This document shows positions 1 to 10,575 of a stretch of DNA of 64,000 bases, piece after piece. The first letter of the stretch is position 1. The number at the start of each line of letters is the position of its first letter. The position numbers were made by a program, and so were the translations under genes. Under the pieces are notes generated by a model. That model was not told the origin of the DNA. It saw nothing but the letters and a program-made list of their open reading frames with translations, and made no database searches. The DNA is from Gordionus sp. m RMFG-2023 (Eukaryota; Nematomorpha; Gordioida; Chordodea; Parachordodidae), in contig NC_088775.1 of assembly GCF_954871325.1 (NCBI RefSeq), forward strand, positions 91,518,805 to 91,582,804. Reading direction: 5' to 3'.

Positions 1-91
1 GGATAGTTTATTTGGAAAAAATGTGTATGATAGTTTGCAATATAGGATGAATTGTATTATAATAATACTATAATAAAAGTATTAATTTTTA

Positions 92-235
92 CAGCAATAA
101 ATTTTTTCCTATCTCAAAATTTAATAGATAACCCCCCAAAAAATTTATCCTACCCCCATTAAAACAGATACCCCCCTACCCCCTCAAAAAATAGGATGCT
201 AACTGTTCCTACCCCTCCCGCTCATGTAGACGCTG
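92..235. repeat. CAGCG-type MITE copy (no target duplication found)
   Basis: C/T-rich tracts and the tail around AACTGTTCCTACCCC and CTCATGTAGACGCT match the end of the MITE inserted in the retrotransposon at 32164-32340. The right end (CGCTG at 231-235) corresponds to CGCTA there. The left end at about 92 (CAGCA) is only a guess, because the left half has diverged and no matching 8-bp flanks are visible. This is a non-coding, non-autonomous hAT-type repeat by analogy with the better copy. Confidence 0.6.
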
Positions 236-353
236 CCTACCAAATAGGCTAATTTGCAAAACTTCATATAAGTTTTAAAATATATTGAAATCAATATTTT
301 TGTGATTTTAAAAACAAGTATGAAATGTGTTTTTATAAAGCAAACATTCTTAC

Positions 354-449
354 CTGGAGCAACTTCTTCTATTTCTTGTTGATAAAAATTATTAAACTAT
401 TTAATTTTTTTATTAAAAATATTTTTACCGGCCTCAGGTTCTTGTAACA
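354..449 (-). CDS. two consecutive 21-bp micro-exons of an unrecognised gene
   Basis: Read on the minus strand, exon 429-449 follows an acceptor (TTTTTTTAAAG) and ends at G|GTAAAA; after a 54-bp intron, exon 354-374 ends at CAG|GTAAGA, a near-ideal donor. Both are exactly 21 bp and both fit phase-1 introns, giving the in-frame peptide V-LQEPEA then E-IEEVAP. The acceptor of the second exon (ATCAACAAG) is not pyrimidine-rich and is the weak point. The 354-374 exon resembles those at 2810-2830, 45312-45326 and 45839-45859. The gene would continue leftwards out of the window. Product unknown; the peptide is acidic and shows no known domain. Confidence 0.45.
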
Positions 450-578
450 CTTTAAAAAAATTATAAAATATATTTAATTTTATTATTGAAAATTATTCCT
501 AATTTTCTATTTTTTAAATTCTGAAATAACATTTTGCTTAAAACTTTCGTAATATATAGACAATAATTTAATATTTTC

Positions 579-622
579 TTAATTTCTTTTATTTTTTGCC
601 ATTTTTTTCTTTTGTTTCTTTT
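579..622 (-). CDS. Lys-rich terminal micro-exon candidate
   Basis: After an acceptor (AAATAAAG) a 44-bp stretch in phase 1 reads E-KKQKKKMAKNKRN and stops at TAA. It resembles the Lys-rich last exon proposed at 45189-45244, which follows a Glu/Val/Ala micro-exon by one short intron. No partner exon was found immediately upstream (higher coordinates). A-rich DNA gives Lys runs easily, so the parallel with the other locus is the main support. Confidence 0.25.
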
Positions 623-1142
623 CTTTATTTCTATCTTATTTTTCCTTTAATTTTATATTTTTTTAAATTAAAATATAATAGTGAGTTATAATTTTTATAA
701 AGACATATTATTTCGATCGGAAAAAAACTGAAATCCTCCAAAAATTTTTTTTCTTTAATTGTTCCATGAAGGGATGAATATTAAATGCTTTCTTCAAAAA
801 ACATCCAGAGATTGGACTGAAAGCTAATAAAATCTTTTCGACAATGGCATAAATAAAATTAAATAATCATTAAAATAATCATCACTCTAGGCCCTTGGAT
901 CTATTATATGAAAGTGGGTTTAAAATCTTATAAATGCGAAATAAATATGAAAAAGCTAATGTTGTAATTTTACTGACTTTTACTTATGTATTTTATTTAT
1001 TTCATCATAGAAAAAAGAAAGACAATTATTTTTTTATGAGAAGATTGTTAAAGACGGTGTATCATGAAACAAACATTAATGTATTTATGGATTTAAAAGG
1101 GATTAATCTTTTTTGAAATAAAAAGTTTTAAATAATTGAAAA
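623..1142. other. AT-rich DNA, nothing recognised
   Basis: Low-complexity T-rich tracts followed by unstructured AT-rich sequence. A 60-codon open frame at 934-1116 on the plus strand has no splice context or recognisable motif and is treated as chance. Confidence 0.5.
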
Positions 1143-1349
1143 CTAGGTTCTAGGGTTTAAGTCATAAATTTGCAGGAATAGAGATGTTAAAATTTTTGTA
1201 TAAAAAATCATTTCGACAATAGTATTAACTGAATAAACAAATATATTGAATTCATCGTTAACATCTATATATGCCTTAAGTGGATAGTCTGAGTGGCGGG
1301 TGGGGCGGATACGGGGTTTAAAACTTTTTAATATATCTAATAAATTCAT
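1143..1349 (-). pseudogene. possible Cys-loop receptor exon or exon relic
   Basis: An open frame of 68 codons follows a good acceptor (ATAAATAG just above 1349). It begins MNLLDILKSFKPRIRP and continues with LKAYIDVNDEF, then SVNTIVEMIFYTKI. This order recalls the N-terminal extracellular part of pentameric ligand-gated channels (LLD..L..Y..RIRP, then PV.V.V..., then an S...M.Y....FLRQ segment). The Cys-loop, pore helices and other exons are not visible within the window, and the hallmark Trp after the last segment is missing. The C-rich bases encoding the RPTRH part might instead come from a repeat end. The receptor reading is weak inference from pattern memory. Confidence 0.28.
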
Positions 1350-2809
1350 CTATTTATACATTGCTACTCAATTTTAAGTTATCAAGGTAAGCCTGGAAAA
1401 GAGAGTGAGAAGGAGATAAAAATTCCAACATAATATTTCGACATCTTAAAATTAAAAAATCTTGCGTATTGTTAATCATCCGCATGATTATAATTCTGAG
1501 GAAATAAATATAAAAAAATATTTAAACAAAATATCTTGCGTCATTTAACTGAAAAAAATTATAATATCGATTGGAGTGTCAATAGTCATTTTGAATATTT
1601 GGATATTTGTGAAGAAAGAGTGGGGAGGGGGGTATCACAATATTTAAACATAAACAGAAATCTGGGGTGGGAGTTACGATATAATAAATTCACATGGGTC
1701 TTAAATTAAAGCTAGGGGTAGACCCATAAACGGGTTAAAAATGGTACTATTTTAAAAACTCGTATCAGGTTTTTAGAAAAATAAAAAATCCTGGATTGGC
1801 CATTTTACAAAAAATATTTTTTTAAAATAAATCGTTGGAATAATTTTCATTTAAATTAATCACCCCCTCATTAACATTTAGAGCGAATTCACGGCAAAAT
1901 TTACAACATAGACAGTATTTTTGTTTCTTCGCAACAAATTCATGCTAAATAAGGGGTCTAAAACAATATAATAAATCATTCAACATTTATTTATTGGTTG
2001 TAAATTTCACAATCAACATAATTCAAATTAACAAAAATAAATTAACAGGTCGCATTTTCAAAAAAAAAAATTGTTTTTAAAAGAAAATTCTCTGATTAAA
2101 AAAGCATGTGAAGGGACGAGTGAAGATAACTAAATAGAAGATAAAATCTCTCTTTTAGATCTCAGGTGCCTAAGGCTATTTTCTCCCGATGGGCATAAGA
2201 ATTGAATTTGGAAGATCAAGTAATTGTTTACTTAAGGTTTACTTGTTAGCCTGGATATACGACTGGGAATTTTTAAATTTGATTTAGTTGAAAATTAATA
2301 TAAGTTTAGTTCAAGGGCTAGGCTATGAACACCATTAGTCCAAGGAATTGAAATAATACCCCCTCTTTTAAATTATCATTGAGGAAACTATCTGGTTCGA
2401 GGGAAGGGTTGCTAGCTTTTTAGAAAGCTTATAATATAGTTGATTCCTTTATGGTGTATTTGGCATTCATGAGAGTAGAATTTTTAACCATTATTGTGGA
2501 TTATTTTCTACAAAAAACACAATGAGATAGTATTAGTGTGTTACAGACTAGGGTTATTATGCCGGGAGGAGGAACATTTATAAAGATTTTGCTTTATAAA
2601 AATAAGCATTATTAACTAATAGTTTTTGTTTATGGTGAACCTGAAGAAATTTAATCGTTTCAAGTTTTATATTTTATCAATTATTATCTTTTACGGGCAA
2701 TTTAGTTTTTTATCCAAGCATTCAATATGTTTGCAGAGAATTCAAACCGTTTAGTAAAAAAAATTTCTCAGCGACTAAATAGGAGTCTTTATAAAACAGA
2801 TAATCTTAC
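1350..2809. other. AT-rich DNA with a slightly GC-richer core, no gene called
   Basis: G-runs occur near 1620-1740, and 2100-2600 is less AT-rich than its surroundings but has stops in all frames. A donor-like CAAG|GTAAGC on the plus strand near 1393 has no convincing exon before it. Probably decayed repeats. Confidence 0.4.
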
Positions 2810-2830
2810 TTGAAATAATTTCTTCGGCCA
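2810..2830 (-). CDS. 21-bp micro-exon, paralogue of 354-374
   Basis: On the minus strand 21 bases lie between an acceptor-like ATCAAAAAG and the donor A|GTAAGA, reading V-AEEIIS in phase 1. Length, phase, position of the Glu-Glu pair and flanking bases parallel the 354-374 exon. There is no GT between a stronger acceptor (TTTATTTCAG, near 2896) and this exon, and the frame stays open over that distance, so the true exon may be longer, about 85 bp. Product unknown. Confidence 0.35.
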
Positions 2831-3811
2831 CTTTTTGATAATATAAATAAGTAAAATAAAATATATAATTATTTTTGAAAAAGAAATTTTTTTGATCTGA
2901 AATAAAATTAAAATATTGTTAAAAATATTGATTAGAATCCTGCAAATCGGTCTAAAGCTCGGGACTTATATATAAGGGATGGTGTATGGTTTAAAATTTC
3001 AATTTAGAAAATAATGTTTTCTATTTTTTTTAATTTAAAATAAAAGGATAATAAAGTTATTTGATTATTATTTTATATAGCTTTTTAATTATACATTTAT
3101 CGAGATGAGCTCGGATGTAAATATAAGGAGTTCGGGCTAACAAATAAATTTTGGACTTATCTAGCTTTCAAGAATAAAAGGAAATTGCTAAAACCTTCTT
3201 ACTAAGTTAGAAATAAAGTGGTAAATTTAATATTATCTTTTTCAAATAAGTTCATGTTTAGATTACTATTACTTTTAATAATTTTTTTATTCAAATTTTG
3301 TAGATAATGTAGTAATCAACTGTTTTGTCGGCGAAATTTTGTTTATATTATAAAGGATGCTATGATGTCATACACTCATAATAAGTTTGACATTTATTGC
3401 ATTCATTAATAAATATTAAGCCTGTTTCATAAACGTAGGTGAGTTTTTGATTACTCCATATATCTTTTAATTAACAATGTACAAAATCTATTGTTATAAT
3501 ATTGAAAAATTAAAAAACTGTGAAATCAGGAAATTTGATTGATTAATTTTTTAAAGGGATTTTTAAATAACATTATTTTAATTTTAAATTTTATGAAACC
3601 AGGAATTTTAAACGTTAAAATGTGAAATGTTAAACCGAGTCAATTTAAATTTGAAAAGCTCAAAATATATTTTATATAGATTTACTTTCAATTCCGTCTG
3701 TTTCAATATACAAAGAAAAATATTGTTAATATTATGCAACAAAAATTTTGAAATAAAAATAAGTAAAAGCCTTCCCTAATTCTTTTAATAATTTTAAGAA
3801 TATTTTATACT
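2831..3811. other. AT-rich DNA, nothing recognised
   Basis: No frame, repeat end or tRNA-like motif stands out. A donor-like GTAG|GTGAG near 3436 on the plus strand lacks an exon. Confidence 0.4.
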
Positions 3812-3950
3812 AGTGCTGTAAATTAACGAAAAAAAAGCCTTATATTTTTGAAGAAAAGGAACGCCTTCGTTATTCTCTAAGGGTAACGATGCACGGTAAC
3901 GCGTTTCTTTTTTTGATTGGCGCATAACGCCTTTTTCTTATAAAATATGG
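3812..3950 (+). mobile_element. hAT-like transposon end fragment
   Basis: The segment opens TAGTGCTGTAAATTAACG and then carries repeated TAACG/AACG motifs, including GTAACGCGTT and TAACGCC. This mixture of a TAGTG/CAGTG terminus and subterminal short repeats is common at hAT ends. No partner end or target duplication was found, so it looks like a solo terminus. Confidence 0.4.
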
Positions 3951-5064
3951 AAAAGAACATATTTTATTGTATTATATATATGTTTATTTATTTTTTAAAT
4001 TTTACATATAATTTAAGCCGAGTTTTTAATTCACAACAACCTCCAAATTCCTTTATTTTTATTTTAAATTTTATTTGTTAGTCAAGTTTGTTAATCTAAT
4101 TAATATTTTAATTTATTTTATAAAGAATATTATGTCAATTCTACAAATTTTTCAGATGAAGAGGAGTAAAGCTTACCTTGGCTCCAATTTGAAACATTTT
4201 TTACACTAATAAAGAAAAGTAATACAAAGTTTACACTTTGTAAGTGTCAATTGTCCCAACTCAAATCATTTTTAATGAAAAATTGGATATCTGATTAAAC
4301 TTGTTATAACAAGATGTAACTCTTTCTATACCTCTGTTGAAATTAATAAGAAAATATCCATTAATTTGACGAATCTTGTGATAAATCCAAATTATATAAA
4401 TTTTTAGATAATGAAAAGTCGTGATGAATATTGTATGGCTATATATATAATTTTATAGATTATGGAACCTGTTCCTACGGGATCAATCAGATATGCCGCT
4501 TGAAGTAAAGTTTTTTATTTTTTTTTAAATTCTATAAAATTGTAACAAATTACCGTATTGGACTATAAAAAACACAGTATTTAAAATTTTATATTTTGAA
4601 TGAAAAAATTTGAGTATATAATTGCATTAAATTTTAGTCCTGAAAAAATAAAACAAAACATCTTTAATATTTTTAGGACTAGTCATTAAGCTATTTAACA
4701 TTTTAAATTTCTTTTTTGAGGTCAACAAATTTTTTTACAAAGAATTCTACTTTATATATTTAGTCAAATCTGCCTAATTTGGCATAATTATTGGTTTAAT
4801 TTACCTATAATAAACAAACCATTTAAAAATTAATATAAGAACAACATTATATTTTAAATCAGAATAAATTAAATCAGAATAAATTAAATCAGAATAAATT
4901 AAACCAGAAGAAGCAGCTGTTTAGCAATCAAAATTGTGCTCCAATATAATATTAATTCAAATAATCATGTTACATATACATCTAACTAAAACTTACTATA
5001 ATTATTTAAGACAAGTTATGTGACTTTAAACTTAGAGATATGTTACGATAGATTGGCTGTGTAG
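3951..5064. other. AT-rich DNA with a short tandem repeat
   Basis: Apart from the 15-bp tandem repeat at 4856-4910, no gene, RNA or mobile-element signature is visible. Confidence 0.4.
4856..4910. repeat. 15-bp tandem repeat, about 3.5 copies
   Basis: The unit AAATCAGAATAAATT is repeated head to tail three times and then decays. Minisatellite-like, no other context. Confidence 0.85.
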
Positions 5065-5106
5065 GAATTCGATGATGACTTAGAAGGCATGGGAGACGAC
5101 ATTTAA
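5065..5106 (+). CDS. acidic terminal exon candidate
   Basis: After GGCTGTGTAG (acceptor) the phase-0 frame reads EFDDDLEGMGDDI and stops at TAA. The base composition is unlike the surrounding AT-rich DNA (GAT/GAC/GGC codons), which suggests former or current coding use. No upstream exon could be attached. Acidic C-termini occur in many proteins, so no function is proposed. Confidence 0.25.
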   Translation, partial: EFDDDLEGMGDDI

Positions 5107-5856
5107 GACTAATATTTCCTGTACAACCAACCTTCTCTTGTGAAATCAAAAATATTTTTCGAAACTTGAGCAAGTTATTTTTACATTTAGGCCCTTTGTT
5201 TTGTAATAGTTATAGAAGAGATAGTACAATTTCTATTTCATCATTCTGAATTTTTAAATGTCATCTGTCATCCTCACCAAAATGACTCCAAAATATAATA
5301 ACTTAACTAAATACCTAGTTACTTTAACAACTCTAATTTATTTATATTATAAATTTTTTTTATCTCTTTAAAACTATTTTTTCAAATAACAAATTCATAT
5401 AAAAAGTTAGCCATAATTAAAAAAATTATAGTAAATAAATTTATAAATCATAACCCTAAAATATAATGTGCTAAAAGACTAATATTTCAAAAGAAACTGT
5501 TCACAATATTCATACGCCATAAATAAAACCAATAAGCAAACAAATACATCTATTTCATAAATTGTTTGTATAAGTTTAGGTATATATTAGGTCAATGTGT
5601 TATTTTTTAACTTTAAATCCATTTTAAGCATAGTTTTTAATTTTAAAAAATTTGATTTTATAGGAAATGTATTCCAGGATGTTTAGAGTACCTACCTTAT
5701 AAATATCAGATAATTTATTATAAAAAATTGAACTTAATATAATATAATTCGTTGGTCCTTAGAGTTTTTGCAGAAATTATATTAACTTAAAAGTTAATAG
5801 CAAAATTATCTGAAATTCATCACTTTTTTTGTTTGATTAAATAATTACTCATTTAG
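5107..5856. other. AT-rich DNA, nothing recognised
   Basis: No usable frame or repeat signature was seen. Confidence 0.4.
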
Positions 5857-6190
5857 TTTACTAATATTTTGGATAAATATTATCCTTTAGGCATTTATTA
5901 TTCCAAAAAAATAAGAGCTAGCAATTTTAATTTAATTAATGATAATGAAGATGTATTGACTGGCCAATATTCATACATTTATTATGAAATGAAAAGTTTG
6001 CATAAAATATTATTTTATGAAAATGCAAATGATAAATTACAATGGCAATTGATGATATAAATCATTAATAAAAATATCACACCTTCAGTATTAATTAAAT
6101 TTAATGTTCCTAGAAAAACTTTAAAAAGTGCAAAGCAAAAACATAGAGACTTTGTAATATTCTCATATGAACCCAGGAGGAAATTTATAT
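5857..6190 (+). pseudogene. unrecognised coding-like island, two blocks in one frame
   Basis: After an acceptor (TACTCATTTAG) one frame runs to 6057 with segments such as GIYYSKKIRASNFNL and NEDVLTGQYSYIYYE. A TAA follows at 6058-6060, and the same frame then continues to 6190 with KFNVPRKTLKSAKQKHRDF. A second acceptor (ATCCTTTAG, near 5890) would enter the frame in phase 1. The first block resembles the plus-strand block at 17446-17562 (NE.VL..GQY, then YI, then a SL..K.IL.YE.A-like stretch), so both may descend from one gene. The in-frame stop and missing donor suggest a decayed copy. Family unknown. Confidence 0.3.
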
Positions 6191-7284
6191 GATTATATAT
6201 AATACAAGTTAGCATATCATAAACAGGGTTTAGTATAAAATAACATATGTTAAAGTATTTTTTAATAATATTAAATTAATATATTGAATTATTCTTAGAT
6301 AATTAGTTATATAGATTATTAATTATATAAATATGTTTTTAAATGATTTTAATTATATATACCTGTTGGAATAGATTTAATTATATAAATTTATATAAAG
6401 ATTATTTATTTCATGCTAAAAATTATTTATAGATAAGAATATTTGTTAGAAAGAAAATATGAGTTAAAGTTTCCTAAATCTAAGGAAAAAACAATGAGGG
6501 GCTGTGCATTATATCAGAAAAGAATATTTAAAAGGTAGGAAAGGTAAGAGTGAAAATGCATGCATTATGAAGAATAGGCTTATATAAATATCATTTATAA
6601 AATTAACAAAATGGTTTTAATTGTTATTGTGTATTCATAATATACATATAATATTTAATTCTATGTTATTATACAACGCAAATTTATAAATTGATGAATG
6701 GATAAATTATTGAAATAAGCATTTTAATTTTATAGATAATTAAGGTAATAATTTATAAAATCAGTAAATATATGAATAAATAAACATAATTAAGATAATG
6801 TTTAATAAAATTATATTAATTGGATGAGTCTGATGATAAGTTGTTATGATAATATTAATTAAGTAAGTGTTTAATGATAAAACCTTAAAAAATGAAGATA
6901 ACATTTTGTTATGTTCTATCTCCCCACTTGTCCCGTACAACTTATTTCTTTTCTTTACGTTTTTCTCCACTTGTTTCTTTTGTTTTCCCATCTTCCTTTA
7001 TTTTGTTATGAAATTGATATATTATACCTTATTTTTATATCGCATTTGAAACTGGTTCTTACCAGTTTCATGAATGATTGTATCGCGATTAAATAACAAC
7101 TTTTTTTTTCTTTTTGTTTTAAAAATTATAAAGGTTAAAAACAAAATACCTTTTGGGATTATTAATTATTTTCTTTCGTTTTGAAAATTTATATTTTTTT
7201 GTAACATCGATTTTACTTTGTTGAATAAACTTTGAAAATATTATCTTAACTACGTTGTCCAAGTGATTCCATGACTAAATCGAT
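6191..7284. other. AT-rich DNA, nothing recognised
   Basis: Overlapping open frames of 60-76 codons on both strands at 6761-7096 are Leu/Ile/Phe/Tyr-rich and look like chance frames in AT-rich DNA. A donor-like AAAG|GTAAGAG occurs near 6545 on the plus strand. Confidence 0.4.
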
Positions 7285-7385
7285 AAAACCCGGCCCCCTG
7301 GATCCCGTCATCGACCATCCCGGACCCCCTATCACGGACTGTATTTTTCCCATTCAGACTGGGGGACCCATCGGTCCAAACACAA
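7285..7385. other. isolated GC-rich island of unknown nature
   Basis: About 100 bases rich in CCCC, GGGG and GATCCC-like motifs stand in sharp contrast to the surroundings. Parts are loosely complementary (CCCCCTGGATCCC against GGGGGACCCATCGG), as at the end of a DNA transposon. The 64-codon frame across it reads Pro/Gly-rich and is not convincing as protein. Confidence 0.3.
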
Positions 7386-8389
7386 CAATAATAATATATT
7401 ATGGTCATTTAACACATAGCTTATGGTTATACATAGTATGTAGCAAGTTAACACAAACCATTTAACTAACCAGAAAAACCACTCAAAATTATTATGGATA
7501 GAATTATTCAAATTTTATTATAAATTCTAAGGATTATTGATATTCATTTTGTTCAATTAAACCCAAATTCTCTTCTTGAAAAAACAAAATAATGATGAGT
7601 CATACCACCTCTCTCCTACTATTAACATGCTGAAATACATTTCCGGTAAAATCTGATTCTTAAGATATAAAACGCGCTTAAAAATTGATTTGAAGTTGAA
7701 AAAATAAGACATTTATTTTAACATTACACTAATTTTACTCAAGATTTTGATGAATTAGAAGTAAAAAAATAATTTGATAATAGTTGAACTTCTTGGTCAC
7801 AACGAGGCCCAAATTAGACAGTTTGACTATATTATAAAACTAGTTCTAGATAAATAAATTTCTTTCGTTTATCTTAATAAATTTTTTTTCAAAAAAGTAT
7901 CAAAGCTTTCGGTTAAAATAATAAATTGCTATATTCTGTAAATTGTCTTAAAATTGATTTGTGAAATTGGATCTGGTTATCACGAAGGATATTCTTTACC
8001 TTAGATACAATAAAATTAATGGGATCCTATGAAAATTACAGTTTTAAAAATATCAAATCTATATTTTAGAGAAAAATATGTAATATATTAATTAGAAACA
8101 AAAATTTTTAACAAAGCTTAATATTCGAATAATGAAAAATAGAAGGGTTAAATAATGTTACAATAATTAATTGTTTATTTATCAAATATATTTTACGTAA
8201 AAACAATTATTTCTAAAAAATTTCTTTGAATTTACATATAATGTACTATAAATAATTTATTATCATCAATTCTAACTTAAATACAAACTACCAAACCTGA
8301 TCTACTATTTCAAGACCCAGAAAAATATATTAATATTGGAATAAGGAAAAAATCAACATAGTTAGTAAAATGTTTTATTAACCGGAAAA
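7386..8389. other. AT-rich DNA, nothing recognised
   Basis: No terminal repeats could be assigned to the transposase relic that follows. Confidence 0.35.
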
Positions 8390-9115
8390 TCAACAAATGA
8401 AAGTTAAAGATATGGCTAAATATATTGGAATGTTTACAGCGCCAGTTCATAAATTAAGACGATATACATTTCCGGTAAATACACTATTCAAAATAAAGGA
8501 AATAAGGAAAAAAATTCATCTATCATTGAAAGAAATATCATTGACTTATTAATGGCAAATACTTTTACGATAAAAGACATTATTCAAAAATTTACCACTT
8601 GATAGTCCTATAAAAAGCAACAATAAGAATATATAAAAAATATTAACTAGAAGAAAAAAAGATTCTGCTCCCGAGTATAAAGATCCCATCCTCGAAAAGT
8701 AAAAATGTTGTTAGTATTCTTTTGGAATCAGAGAAGGAATTCATTATAAAATTTAAGAAGGAGCTTATAATGGTGCATTATTCTGAGATTCCATGCGAGA
8801 GCTTATTGATATTTTGTCATCTGATGCAATTATAGTAATGGATAACAAATCAATTCATAAATCTAATTTAATCGATATATACAAAGATAGGACTTAATAC
8901 CTATCGCCATATTAACTCCAAATTAATCCCATTTTTTGATGTATTCAAACATAAATTTCGAGCAATCACACTTCCACCGATTCACAAGATGAAATTATTA
9001 CCAATATTATTTAACAATTAGGATTCCAACCATATGATTTCAAGAACTTTTACAATCATATGCAACAATATCTGGGTAGTGTTATCTCGGACGGTCGATC
9101 TTCGAATTCAAATAA
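8390..9115 (+). mobile_element. IS630/Tc1-mariner-like transposase relic
   Basis: Three separated blocks, in shifting frames, fit the order of an IS630-like DDE transposase. An N-terminal Lys-rich block starts MKVKDMAKYIGMF near 8399. A central block reads RELIDILSSDAIIVMDN with SIHKSNLI after it, which is the second catalytic Asp followed by the family's N..IHKS signature. Then comes a LINPIF block where the family has LNPIE.VF, and an ending like YDFKNFYNHMQQYL. Stops and frameshifts between blocks show the gene is dead. Terminal inverted repeats were not found. The transposase would cut and paste DNA at TA sites, by family knowledge. Confidence 0.6.
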
Positions 9116-9496
9116 TATATGGAATGAATTTATATATTATGATTTTAAAATAAAATGAAATATATAAACATATTTTTATCGAAATAAATTGAATTTAAAT
9201 TAAAGAAAATAAATCCTAACAAATATTAATATTTAAAATTTCTTGAAAGATTTTTTATTCATAACAAATCCCATAAGTGTTTTACAAAAAATAGTTGGAG
9301 TTTTAAAAAGTTAATAAATTGTAAATTTTTTTAAAAATTAATTTTTGCTTAAAATATATTTTATAAATAAACAATTGATTTTTAAACATTATTTATTCTT
9401 TTTATTTTTCATTATATTCTTTAATCGATTAATAAATATGCTTTGTCTAAATTTTTTTGTTTTTAATTAATATATTACATATTTTTCACTGTATAA
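9116..9496. other. AT-rich spacer downstream of the micro-exon gene
   Basis: Non-coding; contains the presumed 3' untranslated region of the minus-strand gene at 9497-10358. No clear polyadenylation signal was singled out because AATAAA-like strings are frequent. Confidence 0.3.
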
Positions 9497-10358
9497 TCAA
9501 AATATGGAATAATAGAACATATCTAAAACGAGATTTGAAATATGTTCATGAAATAAAATACATCGCCCATAAACCTACTGCATCATTGATCCCGATATCT
9601 TGAATAAGCTGCAAAAAATCTAAAATTATATTAAGCAAATATAAATTATGGTAAATAAAATAAAATCTTAATTAAAATATTATATGTTAAAACCTTCAAT
9701 GGCAGCAGGATTTAACTCTGCATATATAAATAGGGAATGGAAAAATTATATTACGTAAATATAAAGGATTGTTATGGTTAAAAATGATAAATATAATACC
9801 TTGAGGAAAATGGTCAAGATTAGGCTCTCCTTGAATAAATAACAAATTTATATTTTTAATATTTTATAAAATAATCAATTTCATAAATATGCAAAGCATA
9901 CTCCATATTCTAAAACCTATTATATTAAACTATTTTTAATAAGTAACAAATTGCATTAGATTATCAAAGCGAAAATTAATAAAAAATTAGGTATATATAT
10001 TTATACCTTCTATTCCTTGCAAAAATTCCTCTAAATTTTCTATATTTTTTGCAATAAGAAGTACATAATAAAAAATGTTTATCATTAAATAATATAATAA
10101 AATTTTACCGAAATTCGCTTTAGGAATGTCCCTTGGCCCTATTACATATTATAATATATTATATATCTTTTTTTAATCGTATAGTTTCTTTATTTATAAA
10201 CACATATTGGCCTTTTGCAATTTCATGATGTTTTTTTTTAAATATTGAATAGATTTAAATCCGAATGGACACAATTTGAAAAAATCACTCTGTCTTTGAA
10301 AAGTCAATGTGTCATTATGAAAATGGGGGTAATGATGTATGACGTTGATAGTTCTTAA
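9497..10358 (-). CDS. micro-exon gene, seven proposed exons, product unknown
   Basis: Minus-strand exons in order: 10202-10358 (5' limit uncertain), 10109-10138 (30 bp), 10007-10039 (33 bp), 9800-9829 (30 bp), 9694-9717 (24 bp), 9575-9619 (45 bp) and 9497-9522 ending in TGA. Each internal exon is a multiple of three, has an AG acceptor and a GT donor (four of them G|GTA or G|GTT) and sits between phase-1 introns; exact splicing leaves one open frame. The micro-exon peptides are PRDIPKANF, NLEEFLQGIE, EPNLDHFPQ, LNPAAIE and FLQLIQDIGINDAV, ending MFYYSIF. The product is acidic and short, with no domain I know. No signal peptide is visible; the first exon may lie further upstream or beyond the SINE at 10441. 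The 63-bp first intron follows ATG T|GTTTAT. An alternative frame in the first exon after a run of nine A (reading HHEIAKGQYVFINKETIR) is also protein-like, so that exon could be a separate relic. The five consecutive symmetric exons are the strong part. Confidence 0.65.
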
Positions 10359-10440
10359 TTTTTTTTATGTGTTTCATTAAAATATTAGATGGCGTTGTAA
10401 TTTTATCCTTATATACAAAAAATTTTGATGCATTCGAAAA

Positions 10441-10575
10441 GAGTCTGTGGCCTAGTCGGCTCAGTCTATATATTACAATTTGATTGTTCTGGATTTGAAT
10501 CCAGCACTGATCATTATTCTTCTGGGTTAACTAGGTGGTTTCGTGGGGAGATGATATCTAATAGATAGTACTCGA
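10441..10575 (+). repeat. tRNA-derived SINE
   Basis: An internal RNA polymerase III promoter is visible: an A-box-like TGGCCTAGTCGG at 10448-10459 and a B box GGATTTGAATCC at 10491-10502. A shared body follows with GGTGGTTTCGTGGGG and ATGATAT. The copy at 24940-25058 (minus) has the same head and body motifs, which identifies a repeat family rather than a tRNA gene. Confidence 0.75.

Noticed and set aside
775-830. Minus-strand micro-exon near the ATCCAGAGATTGGACT segment
   Set aside because: Acceptor TTAGCTTTCAG is good, but the next GT gives a 14-bp exon with no open continuation.
7271-7465. Pro/Gly-rich 64-codon ORF
   Set aside because: It is confined to a GC-rich island with loosely inverted motifs, more like a transposon end than a protein.
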